Shown here piece after piece: positions 16,390 to 25,784 of a DNA stretch of 64,000 bases. Numbering within the stretch: the first letter of the stretch is position 1; each line of letters opens with the position of its first letter. The position numbers and the translations under genes were made by a program. This stretch comes from Caulobacteraceae bacterium. Lineage in GTDB: Bacteria > Pseudomonadota > Alphaproteobacteria > Caulobacterales > Caulobacteraceae. The DNA lies in NCBI GenBank assembly GCA_947478785.1, contig CANJXI010000003.1, positions 44,369 to 108,368 of the forward strand, in the 5' to 3' direction. Below the pieces are notes generated by a model. It worked only from the letters and a program-made list of their open reading frames with translations, searched no databases and had not been told where the DNA came from.

Positions 16390-17280
16390 CTAATGCGCCT
16401 TGACCACGCCTATGAACACCAGTCCCAGCATCAGGAAGGTGAAGGCCGTCGCTGAGCCCACGAACAGCAGCGCCATCCGCGCCAGGGTTCCGATCACGCT
16501 GGTCCGGTAGGTCCCGCGCATGTGGACGAACAGATGCACGGGCGCCAGCACCAGCAGCCATGCCGCGCCGGACAAGGCCATGGTCCCGGCGAACACCGCG
16601 GTCAGCAACAGCCCCTGGAAGGCCAGCGAATGCATCGAGAAGACCAGGTGGTCGAAGACGTAGACCCCGCGCTGGAAGACGAACAGCAGGCTCAGCAGCA
16701 GGGCGGCGATCGGCAGCATCAGGATCGCGAAATCGTGTGACCAGTGCTCCATGGCGTTGAGGAGCCCCTCGGGCTCGGTCAGCGCATGCTGGGCCTTCTC
16801 CGTTAGCCACTGGCTGGTGGGCGATTGCCCGACGGCCTGTCGCATGGCGGGGTCGAGCTGCACGTCGGCCGGCTTGACGTTGAACTGGATGGGGTCGTGC
16901 CGGAGGTTCAGGGACCCGGCGAAGAACACCAGGATCAGGACGACCAGGAACATCCGGAAGGGCGGCAGTTGGGACGCGCGGTGGCCATCCAGATAGTCTC
17001 GCGTCAGCTTGCCCGGCCTGACCAGCAGCCGCGGCAGGGTGGTCCAGAGCCGCCCGTCGAGATGGGTCAGCCCCTCGAACGCCTCGGCGACCAACAGCCA
17101 GATCGAGCGGTGGTAATCTTCGCCCTTCTGGCCGCAGGCGTAGCACCAGGGTCCGGCCAGCGTCGTCCCGCAGTTAGGGCAGGGCGCGCCGATCTCCAGC
17201 CCATGCTTCGGCGGCCGGGGTGGGGCGACGTGGGCCGCCGCCTTGCCGCCCACCACCCGAAGTTTCGTCGCCCGCGCCAT
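16390..17280 (-). CDS. DUF3667 zinc-ribbon membrane protein
   Basis: A 296-residue protein. The N-terminal zinc ribbon (CPNCGTTLAGPWCYACGQKGE, about 34-54) is followed by a conserved helix (AFEGLTHLDGRLWTTLPRLLVRPG) and at least four to five membrane helices (FLVVLILVFFAGSL, FAILMLPIAALLLSLLFVF, LAFQGLLLTAVFAGTM, the end MLGLVFIGVV). This is the DUF3667 layout; function unknown. It sits between the beta and alpha carboxylase subunits on the same strand, with 18 and 36 base gaps, an unusual place for it. Confidence 0.85.
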   Translation of the reverse strand: MARATKLRVVGGKAAAHVAPPRPPKHGLEIGAPCPNCGTTLAGPWCYACGQKGEDYHRSIWLLVAEAFEGLTHLDGRLWTTLPRLLVRPGKLTRDYLDGHRASQLPPFRMFLVVLILVFFAGSLNLRHDPIQFNVKPADVQLDPAMRQAVGQSPTSQWLTEKAQHALTEPEGLLNAMEHWSHDFAILMLPIAALLLSLLFVFQRGVYVFDHLVFSMHSLAFQGLLLTAVFAGTMALSGAAWLLVLAPVHLFVHMRGTYRTSVIGTLARMALLFVGSATAFTFLMLGLVFIGVVKAH

Positions 17281-17298
17281 TTACTGAAGGTCCATGGG

Positions 17299-18891
17299 TT
17301 ACATCCGGAACACGCCGAAGCGTGTCTCCGGGATCGGCGCGTTCAGCGACGCCGAGATCGACAGGCCGAGCACGTCGCGGGTCTGGGCCGGGTCGATGAT
17401 CCCGTCGTCCCACAGCCGGGCGGTGGCGTAGTAGGGATTGCCCTCGTCCTCGTACTTCTGGCGGATCGGGGCCTTGAACGCCTCTTCCTGCGCCGGCGTC
17501 CAGGTCTCCGCGTCGCGATGGACGGTGGCGAGAACGCTGGCCGCCTGTTCGCCGCCCATCACCGATATGCGGCTGTTGGGCCAGGTCCACAGGAACCGGG
17601 GCGAATAGGCCCGCCCGCACATGCCGTAGTTGCCCGCCCCGAACGAGCCGCCGATCAGCACGGTGAACTTGGGAACCTCGGCGGACGCCACGGCCATCAC
17701 CAGCTTGGCGCCGTCCTTGGCGATGCCGCCCGCCTCGTACTTGCCGCCCACCATGAAGCCCGAGATGTTCTGAAGGAAGATGAGCGGGATCCTACGCTTG
17801 GCCGCCAGTTCGATGAAGTGGGCGCCCTTCAGCGCGCTTTCCGAGAACAGGACCCCGTTGTTGGCCAGGATCGCCACCGGATAGCCCCAGATGCGCGCGA
17901 AGCCGCAGACCAGGGTCGTCCCGTAGAGCGCCTTGAACTCGTCGAACTCCGAGCCGTCGACGATCCGGGCGATCACCTCGCGCACGTCGTAGGCCGCGCG
18001 CAGGTCGGAGGGCGTGACGCCGTAGAGTTCCTCGGGGTCGTAGGCCGGCGGGCGCGGTTCGGCGACATCCATGTCGACCCGCTTGGTGGTGTTCAGGTTC
18101 GCCATGATGTCGCGCACCATGGAGAGCGCGTGATCGTCGTCCGCCGCCACATGGTCGACGACGCCCGAGCGGCGGCCATGGGTGTCGGCGCCCCCCAGTT
18201 CCTCGGCGGTGATCACCTCGCCGGTGGCGGCCTTGACCAGCGGCGGACCGCCCAGAAAGATGGTGCCCTGGCCGCGCACGATGATCGTCTCGTCGCTCAT
18301 CGCCGGCACATAGGCGCCGCCCGCCGTCGACGAGCCCATCACGCAGGCGATCTGCGCCAGGCCCTCGGCGCTCATCCGCGCCTGGTTGTAGAAGATGCGC
18401 CCGAAGTGCTCGCGGTCGGGAAACACCTCGGCCTGGTGCGGCAAGTTCGCCCCGCCCGAGTCCACCAGATAGATGCAGGGCAGCCGGTTCTGCTGGGCGA
18501 TCTCCTGCGCCCGCAGGTGCTTCTTCACGGTCATCGGGAAATAGGCGCCGCCCTTCACCGTGGCGTCGTTGGCGACGATCACCGCCTCGCGGCCAGACAC
18601 CCGGCCGAGGCCGGTGATCATCCCCGCCCCCGGCGCCTCGCCGTCATGGACCCCGAAGGCGGCGAGCTGGCCCACCTCCAGGAACGGCGAGCCGGGATCG
18701 ATCAGGCGCATGACCCGGTCGCGCGGCAGGAGCTTGCCTCGCCCGGTATGCCTCGCCCGGCTCTCCGCCGATCCGCCCAGCGCGGCCTGCGCCGTCCGCT
18801 CGCGGAGTTGTTCGACGAGCGCGCGATTGGTCTTGGCGTTCGCCACGAACGCCTCGGATTTCAGATCGATCGCCGAGGTGATTTTTCTCAT
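17299..18891 (-). CDS. mccB: Methylcrotonyl-CoA carboxylase beta (carboxyltransferase) subunit
   Basis: A 530-residue carboxyltransferase. Blocks typical of MCC beta rather than PCC beta include [51 protein letters not shown] and [16 protein letters not shown]. It transfers carboxyl from biotin to 3-methylcrotonyl-CoA. The ATG at 18891 is chosen because [12 protein letters not shown] is the normal N-terminus; the longer open frame is encoded by a repeat element. The ribosome binding site (GAGAAGGGG, 9 bases before ATG) is part of that repeat and sits in a perfect hairpin, so initiation could be structure-limited. Confidence 0.93.
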   Translation of the reverse strand: MRKITSAIDLKSEAFVANAKTNRALVEQLRERTAQAALGGSAESRARHTGRGKLLPRDRVMRLIDPGSPFLEVGQLAAFGVHDGEAPGAGMITGLGRVSGREAVIVANDATVKGGAYFPMTVKKHLRAQEIAQQNRLPCIYLVDSGGANLPHQAEVFPDREHFGRIFYNQARMSAEGLAQIACVMGSSTAGGAYVPAMSDETIIVRGQGTIFLGGPPLVKAATGEVITAEELGGADTHGRRSGVVDHVAADDDHALSMVRDIMANLNTTKRVDMDVAEPRPPAYDPEELYGVTPSDLRAAYDVREVIARIVDGSEFDEFKALYGTTLVCGFARIWGYPVAILANNGVLFSESALKGAHFIELAAKRRIPLIFLQNISGFMVGGKYEAGGIAKDGAKLVMAVASAEVPKFTVLIGGSFGAGNYGMCGRAYSPRFLWTWPNSRISVMGGEQAASVLATVHRDAETWTPAQEEAFKAPIRQKYEDEGNPYYATARLWDDGIIDPAQTRDVLGLSISASLNAPIPETRFGVFRM

Positions 18892-18900
18892 CGCGCCGAT

Positions 18901-19060
18901 CCCCTTCTCCCCTTGTGGGAGAAGGTGGCGGCCGAAGGCCGACGGATGAGGGGTCGTCCTCCCCTCGACGCGCACGGCGCCGTCCGACGATCGGCAGGCT
19001 CGGGGAAACCCCTCATCCGACCCGCGTCGCGGCCCACCTTCTCCCACAAGGGGAGAAGGA
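18901..19060. repeat. Large inverted repeat between ligase and mccB
   Basis: Two near-identical arms of about 53 bases, 18901-18954 and 19008-19060, in inverted orientation around a 53-base centre. Each arm carries its own hairpin (CCTTCTCCC/GGGAGAAGG around 5 bases) and a GGATGAGGGGT tail. It fills the gap between the ligase stop (19111) and the mccB start and supplies the mccB ribosome binding site. The sequence type is a dispersed palindromic element; no transposase is present. Confidence 0.85.
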
Positions 19061-19110
19061 CGGCGTCACCTTGCGCTGATGCTTTCGGGGTTTGTAAATC
19101 GACGTCCACC

Positions 19111-20772
19111 TCAAGCCGTCTTTTCCGCCACGAGGCCCAATTCCGCAATCATCACCTCGCGCATGGCGAATTTCCGCACCTTGCCGGTGACGGTGGTCGG
19201 GAAGGCGTCCACGAAGCGGATGTGGCGGGGAATCTTGTAGTGCGCGATCTGGTCCTGGCAGAACGCCCGCACCGCGTCCGCGTCCAGGGTCTCGCCGGCC
19301 TTGACGATGATCCAGGCGCAGAGCTCCTCGCCGAACGCCTTGTCGGGAATGCCGATCACCTGCACGTCGGCGATGGCCGGATGGCGGTGCAGGAATTCCT
19401 CGACCTCGCGCGGATAGACGTTCTCGCCGCCGCGGATGACCATGTCCTTGATCCGGCCGACGATGGTCCCGTAGCCCTGGGCGTCGATCACCCCCAGGTC
19501 GCCGGTATGCATCCAGCCGGCCGCGTCGATCGCCTCGGCGGTGCGCTCCGGCTCGCCCCAGTAGCCCGCCATCACCGAATAGCCCCGCGTGCAGAGTTCG
19601 CCCGCCTGGCCGCGCGCGACGATCCGCCCCTGCTCGTCGACCACCTTGGCCTCCAGGTGCGGCTGGACGCGCCCGACGGTGGCGACGCGACGCTCCAGGT
19701 CGTCGTCCACGCCGGACTGGAAGCTCACCGGCGAGGTTTCGGTCATGCCGTAGGCGATGGTCACCTTGGGCATGTGCATCCTGTCGATCACCTGGCGCAT
19801 CACCTCTGTGGGGCAGGGCGAGCCGGCCATGATCCCGGTGCGCAAGGATGTCAGATCGAACCGGGCGAAGTCGGGATGGTCCAGCATGGCGATGAACATG
19901 GTCGGCACGCCATAGAGCGACTGGCAACCCTCGGCCTCCACCGCCTCCAGCACCGCGCGCGCCTCGAAGGCTTCGCTCGGATAGACCATGGTCGCGGCGT
20001 GGGTGACGCAGCCCAGGTTGCCCATCACCATGCCGAAGCAGTGATAGAGCGGCACCGGGATGCAGAGCTTCTCGCCCGACCCCAGGCCGATCGCCTCGGC
20101 GACGAAATGGCCGTTGTTGAGGATGTTGTGGTGGGTCAGCGTCGCGCCCTTGGGAAACCCCGTGGTGCCGCTGGTGAACTGGATGTTGATCGGATCGTCG
20201 AACTGCAGCGCCTGGCCGATCTCCGCCAGCCGCGCGCGGTCGGCGCGCTTGGCGGTGTTCGACACGTGCGGAAAGCTCATGCAGCCCCGGTGCGGGTCGT
20301 CGCCGATGGTGATCACCGCCTCGATCAGCGGGATGCGGCCGGTGTCGCGCAGCTCGCGGACCATGCCCAGGTATTCGCTGGCCTTGTGGCGCACGGCGAT
20401 CACCAGGGCCCGGCAGCCCGCTTTGTTCAGCGCATATTCCGCCTCCGAGAGCCGATAGGCCGGGTTGATGTTGACCAGGATCAGGCCCGCCTTGGCGGTG
20501 GCGAACTGGGTGATCGCCCATTCGGCGCAGTTGGGCGCCCAGACGCCGATCCGGTCGCCGGGTTCCAGGCCCAGCGCCAGCAGGCCCGCGGCGAAGGCGT
20601 CGATCCGGTCCTTCAGTTCGGCGTAGGTCCAGCGGATGCCCTGGTGGCGGGCGATCAGCGCCATGCCGTCCGGATGCGCCGCCGCGGTGGCGTCGAACGC
20701 CGCGCCGATGGTCTGGCCAAGCAGCGGCTGGCTGTTCGCGCCGTGCACATAGCTGAGGTCTGTCACCACCAT
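19111..20772 (-). CDS. AMP-dependent acyl-CoA synthetase
   Basis: A 553-residue ANL-superfamily ligase. P-loop-like motif [17 protein letters not shown]5 region [12 protein letters not shown], then [18 protein letters not shown] with MHTGDLG, the hinge [16 protein letters not shown], and catalytic Lys near the end in [10 protein letters not shown]. It activates a carboxylic acid to acyl-AMP and acyl-CoA. Upstream of mccB and mccA, it probably feeds a branched short/medium acid into the MCC pathway, like the ligase of leucine/isovalerate (liu) operons. The start is ambiguous: ATG at 20772 lies directly against GGGGAGG; GTG at 20766 has better spacing. Confidence 0.92.
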   Translation of the reverse strand: MVVTDLSYVHGANSQPLLGQTIGAAFDATAAAHPDGMALIARHQGIRWTYAELKDRIDAFAAGLLALGLEPGDRIGVWAPNCAEWAITQFATAKAGLILVNINPAYRLSEAEYALNKAGCRALVIAVRHKASEYLGMVRELRDTGRIPLIEAVITIGDDPHRGCMSFPHVSNTAKRADRARLAEIGQALQFDDPINIQFTSGTTGFPKGATLTHHNILNNGHFVAEAIGLGSGEKLCIPVPLYHCFGMVMGNLGCVTHAATMVYPSEAFEARAVLEAVEAEGCQSLYGVPTMFIAMLDHPDFARFDLTSLRTGIMAGSPCPTEVMRQVIDRMHMPKVTIAYGMTETSPVSFQSGVDDDLERRVATVGRVQPHLEAKVVDEQGRIVARGQAGELCTRGYSVMAGYWGEPERTAEAIDAAGWMHTGDLGVIDAQGYGTIVGRIKDMVIRGGENVYPREVEEFLHRHPAIADVQVIGIPDKAFGEELCAWIIVKAGETLDADAVRAFCQDQIAHYKIPRHIRFVDAFPTTVTGKVRKFAMREVMIAELGLVAEKTA

Positions 20773-20868
20773 CCTCCCCACTCCCGAACGGAGATGACCA
20801 CCTTTGCTCGCCGATCTCCAGCTTTCCGCCTGGAACCGCCGCAAGTCTCCGCGTAGGTACCGACCGCC

Positions 20869-22356
20869 ATGCGTATGCCCGCGCCCGACCCCGCCCTGAT
20901 CGTCCGCAAGGACGAGATCGTGCGCGCGCTGCGCCGGATCGTGCCGGGCGAGGGCGTGGTCAGCGAGCCGGAGGGGCTCGTCCCCTTCCAGTCGGACGGC
21001 CTGTCGGCCTACCGCCAGACGCCGTTGGCGGTCGTCCTGCCGCAGACCGTGGCGCAGGTCTCCGCGGTCCTGGCCTGGTGCCAGGCCAACGGGGTCAAGG
21101 TGGTCCCGCGCGGCGCGGGGACCTCGCTTTCCGGGGGGGCGCTGCCGCTCGAGGACGGCGTCGTGCTCGGCATGTCCAAGTTCAGCCGCATCCTGGAGGT
21201 CGACCTGGAGAACCGCTGCGCGGTGGTGCAGCCAGGGGTCACCAACCTCGCCATCAGCACGGCGGTGCGCGATCAGGGATTCTATTACGCGCCCGATCCG
21301 TCCAGCCAGATCGCCTGCACCATCGGCGGCAACGTGGCGGAGAACTCCGGCGGGGTGCATTGTCTGAAGTACGGCCTGACCACCAACAACGTCCTGGGTT
21401 GCGAGATCGTGCTGATGTCGGGCGAGGTGGTGCGCCTGGGCGGCAAGGGCTTCGACGCGGCCGGCTACGACCTGCTGGGGGTGGTCACCGGGTCCGAGGG
21501 CCTGCTGGGCGTGGTGACCGAGGTGACCGTCCGCCTGCTGCCGACGCCGCAGACGGCGCGCGCCATGCTGGTCGGCTTCGCCAGCGTCGAGGCGGCCGGC
21601 GAATGCGTCGGCGACATCATCGCCGCCGGTGTCATCCCGGCCGGCCTGGAGATGATGGACAACCCGGCCATCGTCGCGGCCGAGGCCTTCGTCCACGCGG
21701 GCTACCCGGTCGGGGCCGCCGCCCTGCTGATCGTCGAACTGGACGGGCCGGAGGCCGAGTGCGCCGAGCTCTCGGCCCACGTCGTGGCCCTGGCGGAGGC
21801 GCGCGGCGCGACCAGCGTCCAGGTCTCCACAAGCGAAGCCGAGCGGCTGGCGTTCTGGGCAGGTCGCAAGGCGGCCTTTCCGGCGGTGGGCCGCATCTCG
21901 CCGGACTACTACTGCATGGACGGCACCATCCCGCGCCGCCAGCTGCCGCATGTGCTCACCCGGATCACCGAGCTCGGCGCGCACTACGGTCTGGGCGTGG
22001 CCAACGTCTTCCATGCCGGCGACGGCAACCTGCATCCGCTGATCCTCTATGACGCCGACAAGCCGGGCGAACTGGAGCGCGCCGAGGACTTCGGCTCCGA
22101 CATCCTGCGGCTCTGTGTCGAGGTGGGCGGCGTGCTCACCGGCGAACATGGGGTAGGCGTCGAGAAGCGCGACCTGATGGGCGAGATGTTCAACGAGACC
22201 GACCTGGCCTGCCAGCAGCGGGTGAAGTGCGCCTTCGACCCCGACCTGCTGCTCAATCCCGGCAAGGTGTTCCCCAGGCTGCACCGCTGCGCCGAACTCG
22301 GCCGCGTGCATGTCCACCACGGGCGCGTGGCCTTCCCAGACCTGCCGCGGTTCTGA
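20869..22356 (+). CDS. glcD: Glycolate oxidase FAD subunit GlcD
   Basis: A 495-residue FAD-linked oxidase. PCMH-type FAD-binding motifs [24 protein letters not shown] and [11 protein letters not shown] are seen in the N-terminal half; the C-terminal cap contains [11 protein letters not shown] and [13 protein letters not shown]. GlcD oxidises glycolate (or D-lactate) to glyoxylate. The operon order glcD-glcE-glcF fits; the stop overlaps the glcE start (TGATG). Divergent from the acyl-CoA synthetase, with a 96-base shared control region. No glcC or glcB is seen beside it. Confidence 0.94.
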   Translation: MRMPAPDPALIVRKDEIVRALRRIVPGEGVVSEPEGLVPFQSDGLSAYRQTPLAVVLPQTVAQVSAVLAWCQANGVKVVPRGAGTSLSGGALPLEDGVVLGMSKFSRILEVDLENRCAVVQPGVTNLAISTAVRDQGFYYAPDPSSQIACTIGGNVAENSGGVHCLKYGLTTNNVLGCEIVLMSGEVVRLGGKGFDAAGYDLLGVVTGSEGLLGVVTEVTVRLLPTPQTARAMLVGFASVEAAGECVGDIIAAGVIPAGLEMMDNPAIVAAEAFVHAGYPVGAAALLIVELDGPEAECAELSAHVVALAEARGATSVQVSTSEAERLAFWAGRKAAFPAVGRISPDYYCMDGTIPRRQLPHVLTRITELGAHYGLGVANVFHAGDGNLHPLILYDADKPGELERAEDFGSDILRLCVEVGGVLTGEHGVGVEKRDLMGEMFNETDLACQQRVKCAFDPDLLLNPGKVFPRLHRCAELGRVHVHHGRVAFPDLPRF

Positions 22357-23519
22357 TGCAGGACCTGGCGATCCGCATCGAGAAGCCCGCCGACGCCGGC
22401 GAGGTCCTGGCCATCGTGGAGGCGGCCGGCGCGGACAGCCGCACGCTGGAGATCGTCGGCGGCGGCACCAAGCGCGGGATCGGCTCGGCCCGCCCCGCCG
22501 ACGCGATCCTTAGCCTGGAGAAGATGAACGCGGTTATCGACTATGCGCCGGAGGAGCTGGTGCTGACCGCCCAGCCCGGCGTCACCCTGGCCGAGCTGGA
22601 ACGCCTGGTGGCGGCCAAGGGCCAGATGCTGCCGTTCGAGCCGCCGCACCTCACCAGGCTCCTGGCGGTGAAGGGCAAGCCGACGCTGGGCGGCGCCCTG
22701 GCCGCCAACCTGTCGGGGCCCCGGCGGATCCGCGCCGGCGCCGCGCGCGACCACTTCCTGGGCTTCTCCGCCGTCACCGGGCGCGGCGAGGCGATGAAGG
22801 CTGGCGGCAAGGTGGTGAAGAACGTCACCGGTTACGACCTCTCCAAACTGCTGGCCGGCTCCTGGGGGACCCTGGCGGTGCTGACCGAGGTCACGATCAA
22901 GGTCCTGCCCGCGGCCAGGACCGAAACCACGCTCCTGCTCTTCGGCCTCGACGACCGCCGCGCCTGCCAGGCCATGGGGCTCGCCATGAACGCGCCGATG
23001 GAGCTGTCCGGCGCGGCCCACCTGCCCATGGCCGCGGCGGCCCGCAAGCCGCTGAAGGGCCAGATGCCGGTGACCGCGCTCAGGCTGGAGGGCTTCGAGG
23101 CCTCGGTCGCCTCGCGGGCCGAGAGCCTGGCCGCCGCCCTGCGAGACTTCGGCAGGGCCGAGCGGCTGGACGCCGGCCATTCGCGCGACTTCTGGGCGCA
23201 GATCCGCGAGGTCGAGGCCTTCCAGGCCGATCCCCGCCCGCTGTGGCGCATCTCCGTGCCGCCCGCCTCGGGCTGGCGGGTGGCCGAGGCCCTCGAAGGC
23301 GACGTGCTCTACGACTGGGCGGGTGGGCTGGTCTGGGCGCTCAGCGAGGCCGACGTTCGGCCCGCCGTCCGGGCGGTGGGCGGCCACGCCACCCTTTATA
23401 AGGGGACGGGCGCGGCGTTCGAACCGCTGACCGGCGCGCTCGCGGCGCTGAGCGCGCGGGTGAAGGCGGCCTTCGATCCGGCCGGCCTGTTCAATCCCGG
23501 CCGCTTGGGGGACGCCTGA
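22356..23519 (+). CDS. glcE: Glycolate oxidase FAD-binding subunit GlcE
   Basis: A 387-residue second FAD-binding subunit: [61 protein letters not shown] and [16 protein letters not shown] follow the GlcE pattern, and the end [11 protein letters not shown] is typical. ATG at 22356 overlaps the glcD stop. It forms the membrane-associated complex with GlcD and the iron-sulfur subunit. Confidence 0.93.
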   Translation: MQDLAIRIEKPADAGEVLAIVEAAGADSRTLEIVGGGTKRGIGSARPADAILSLEKMNAVIDYAPEELVLTAQPGVTLAELERLVAAKGQMLPFEPPHLTRLLAVKGKPTLGGALAANLSGPRRIRAGAARDHFLGFSAVTGRGEAMKAGGKVVKNVTGYDLSKLLAGSWGTLAVLTEVTIKVLPAARTETTLLLFGLDDRRACQAMGLAMNAPMELSGAAHLPMAAAARKPLKGQMPVTALRLEGFEASVASRAESLAAALRDFGRAERLDAGHSRDFWAQIREVEAFQADPRPLWRISVPPASGWRVAEALEGDVLYDWAGGLVWALSEADVRPAVRAVGGHATLYKGTGAAFEPLTGALAALSARVKAAFDPAGLFNPGRLGDA

Positions 23520-23520
23520 C

Positions 23521-24786
23521 ATGCAGACCGCCTTCACCCCCGGGCAGCTCGGCGACCCGGAATACGCCGCCAGCAACACCCAGATCCGCAAGTGTGTGCA
23601 CTGCGGGTTCTGCACCGCCACCTGCCCGACCTATGTCCTGCTGGGCGACGAGCGCGACAGCCCGCGCGGACGGATCGAGCTGATCCGCGCGATGCTGGAG
23701 GACGGCGGCGCGCCATCGAAGCAAACCGTCACCCACATCGACCGGTGCCTGTCGTGCATGTCCTGCAAGACCACCTGCCCGTCCGGGGTCGACTACGCCC
23801 AGCTGATCGACCACGGCCGCGCGCACATCGAGGACCACTACCGCCGCCCGATCCTGGAACGCCTGTTCCGCGCTCTGCTCCCGCAGGTCCTTGCCTATCC
23901 CCGTAGGCTGCGGGTGGCGCTGACGCTCGGCCGGCTCGCGCGCCCGCTGGAGCCCTTGCTGGAGACGCTGCGTCTCCGGCCGCTCGCCGCCATGCTGCGC
24001 CTGGCCCCGAAGACCGCGCCCCGGCCCGCCGCCCGCGCGGCCGAACCGGCCAGGGTCCCCTCGCGCGGCCGCGTGGCGCTGCTACAGGGCTGCGTCGAGC
24101 CGGCCATGGCGCCGTCGATCCGCGAGGCGGCGATCCGGCTGATCACCCGGGCGGGCTACGAGGTCGTGCTGGCCGAGGGCGAGGGGTGTTGCGGCGCGCT
24201 GTCCGAACACCTCGGCCGGGCCGACGAGGCCGCGGCCTTCGCGCGCGCCAACGTACGGGCCTGGTCCCGAGCCGGACCCTTCGACGCCATCGTCACCACC
24301 GCCGCGGGCTGCGGGACCGCGCTGAAGGCCTACGACCGCCGGCTGCCCGGCGACGCCGGCGCCATGCTGGCCGCCTCCACCGCGCGCGACATCCTGGAGT
24401 TCATCGCCGAGGTCGGCCTGCCGCCGGTGACCGCGCCGCGCGGCCTGGTCGTCGCCTACCACGCCGCCTGCTCGCTGCAGCACGGCCAGCAGGTCAAGAT
24501 CGCGCCCGCGCGGCTCCTGGCCGAGGCCGGCTACGATGTGCGCCAGGTCGCCGAGGGTCACCTCTGCTGCGGGTCGGCGGGGGTCTACAACATCCTGCAG
24601 CCGGCGCTCGCCACCCAGCTGCGTGACCGCAAGGCGGCCAACATCGAGCGCGTGGGCGCTGACGTGGTGGCGGCCGGCAACATCGGCTGCATGGCGCAGC
24701 TGGCGCCCGTTCTGGGCGCGCCCGTCATCCACCCCGTCGAGCTGCTCGACTGGGCGACCGGCGGACCGAAGCCCGGCGGCCCCTAG
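23521..24786 (+). CDS. glcF: Glycolate oxidase iron-sulfur subunit GlcF
   Basis: A 421-residue protein with two 4Fe-4S clusters (CVHCGFCTATCP near residue 24 and CLSCMSCKTTCP near 77) and two CCG domains (GCVEPAMAP...GEGCCGALSEH and AACSLQHGQQ...HLCCGSAG). It passes electrons from GlcD/E to the quinone pool. It starts one base after the glcE stop. Its last four bases overlap a small convergent gene. Confidence 0.94.
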   Translation: MQTAFTPGQLGDPEYAASNTQIRKCVHCGFCTATCPTYVLLGDERDSPRGRIELIRAMLEDGGAPSKQTVTHIDRCLSCMSCKTTCPSGVDYAQLIDHGRAHIEDHYRRPILERLFRALLPQVLAYPRRLRVALTLGRLARPLEPLLETLRLRPLAAMLRLAPKTAPRPAARAAEPARVPSRGRVALLQGCVEPAMAPSIREAAIRLITRAGYEVVLAEGEGCCGALSEHLGRADEAAAFARANVRAWSRAGPFDAIVTTAAGCGTALKAYDRRLPGDAGAMLAASTARDILEFIAEVGLPPVTAPRGLVVAYHAACSLQHGQQVKIAPARLLAEAGYDVRQVAEGHLCCGSAGVYNILQPALATQLRDRKAANIERVGADVVAAGNIGCMAQLAPVLGAPVIHPVELLDWATGGPKPGGP

Positions 24787-24986
24787 CGGGCGTAGAGGTC
24801 GGCGGGCGGTTTTTCGCGCGGGATCGGGGCCTCGGCGCCACCCGCGCCGCGCGGCGGACGCCGCGAGGTGACGAAGGCGTCCCATTTCAGGGGGCGGCGG
24901 AGGCTGAAGGACCGAAGGCGGTCGAGCAGATGCTCGAGGCTCTCGTCCGATCCCGTCAGATCAGGCTTGAACTGTCGATGGGTCAT
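24783..24986 (-). CDS. Small conserved-looking hypothetical protein
   Basis: A 67-residue basic protein with no recognised domain. The N-terminal part contains SLEHLLDRLRSFSLRRPLKW; the C-terminal half is Pro/Arg-rich. ATG at 24986 has a GGGAG site 7 bases upstream, and the frame ends overlapping the convergent glcF stop by 4 bases. It is supported by the ribosome binding site and its position, not by homology I can check. It could alternatively be a chance high-GC frame. Confidence 0.5.
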   Translation of the reverse strand: MTHRQFKPDLTGSDESLEHLLDRLRSFSLRRPLKWDAFVTSRRPPRGAGGAEAPIPREKPPADLYAR

Positions 24987-25115
24987 GGGGCGCTCCCATA
25001 CTCCAAACTGCGGCAGGACGCCACAGGCCTGCGTGAAAAAAGGGTTAACGGCGCAGGCGTTGACGGCCCCCGCGCGGCTTGACTAGGGTCCGCGCATAAC
25101 GCGAGAGGGAACCCT

Positions 25116-25730
25116 ATGAAGCTCTACAATTCGGTCGGTCCGAACCCCCGGGTGGTGACGATGTTCCTGGCCGAGAAGGGGCTGTCGGTCCCCGCGGTCC
25201 ACATCGACATCATGAAGGGCGAGAACCGCCAGGAGGCCTATGTCGGCGGCGTCAATCCGACCGGCACGACCCCGGCGCTGGAACTCGACGACGGCTCGGT
25301 CCTGACTGAGATCACCGCCATCTGCGAATACCTTGAGGAACGCCAGCCCAGCCCGGCGCTGATCGGTTCGACCCCGGAGGAGCGGGCGGCGACGCGCATG
25401 TGGGCCCGCCGGGTCGACCTGAAGATCTGCGAGCCCCTGACCAACGGCTTCCGCTTCGCCGAGGGCCTGGGCATGTTCAAGGACCGCTTCCGCTGCCTGC
25501 CGGAGGCGGCGCCCGGTCTGAAGGCCACCGCCCGCGACGGCCTGGAATGGCTGGAGGGGCAGCTGAAAGGGCCATGGATCGCCGGCGACCGATTCACCCT
25601 GGCCGACATCCTGCTGTTCGCCTTCGTCGATTTCGGCGCCGCCGTGGGCCAGCCGCTCGATCCCGCCTGGGCCAAGCTCAACGACTGGTACGGACGGATG
25701 AAGGCCCGGCCGAGCGCCGCCCAGTCCTGA
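25116..25730 (+). CDS. Glutathione S-transferase family protein
   Basis: A 204-residue GST. The thioredoxin-fold N-terminus reads MKLYNSVGPNPRVV with NPTGTTPALELDDGSVLTEITAI (cis-Pro and the Glu/Thr glutathione-contact segment), followed by the all-helical domain with the capping-box WIAGDRFTLADILLF. ATG at 25116 follows GAGAGGGA. A role in conjugation, isomerisation or stress cannot be told apart. An MFS exporter follows after 54 bases on the same strand. Confidence 0.92.
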   Translation: MKLYNSVGPNPRVVTMFLAEKGLSVPAVHIDIMKGENRQEAYVGGVNPTGTTPALELDDGSVLTEITAICEYLEERQPSPALIGSTPEERAATRMWARRVDLKICEPLTNGFRFAEGLGMFKDRFRCLPEAAPGLKATARDGLEWLEGQLKGPWIAGDRFTLADILLFAFVDFGAAVGQPLDPAWAKLNDWYGRMKARPSAAQS

Positions 25731-25784
25731 TTTTTCGCGCGGGCAGTCTGGACACGGCGGGCGTCTGGGGCGTTTTCAACCCCG

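Noticed and set aside
16825..20856. A very long plus-strand open frame (over 1300 codons) opposite the carboxylase and ligase genes
   Set aside because: Low-complexity Arg/Gly/Ala/His-rich product with no domain; it is the antisense shadow of high-GC genes with recognised products on the minus strand.
20773..20868. GGAGAT...ATCTCC dyad in the ligase/glcD gap
   Set aside because: Short arms with wide spacing; expected by chance in such DNA.
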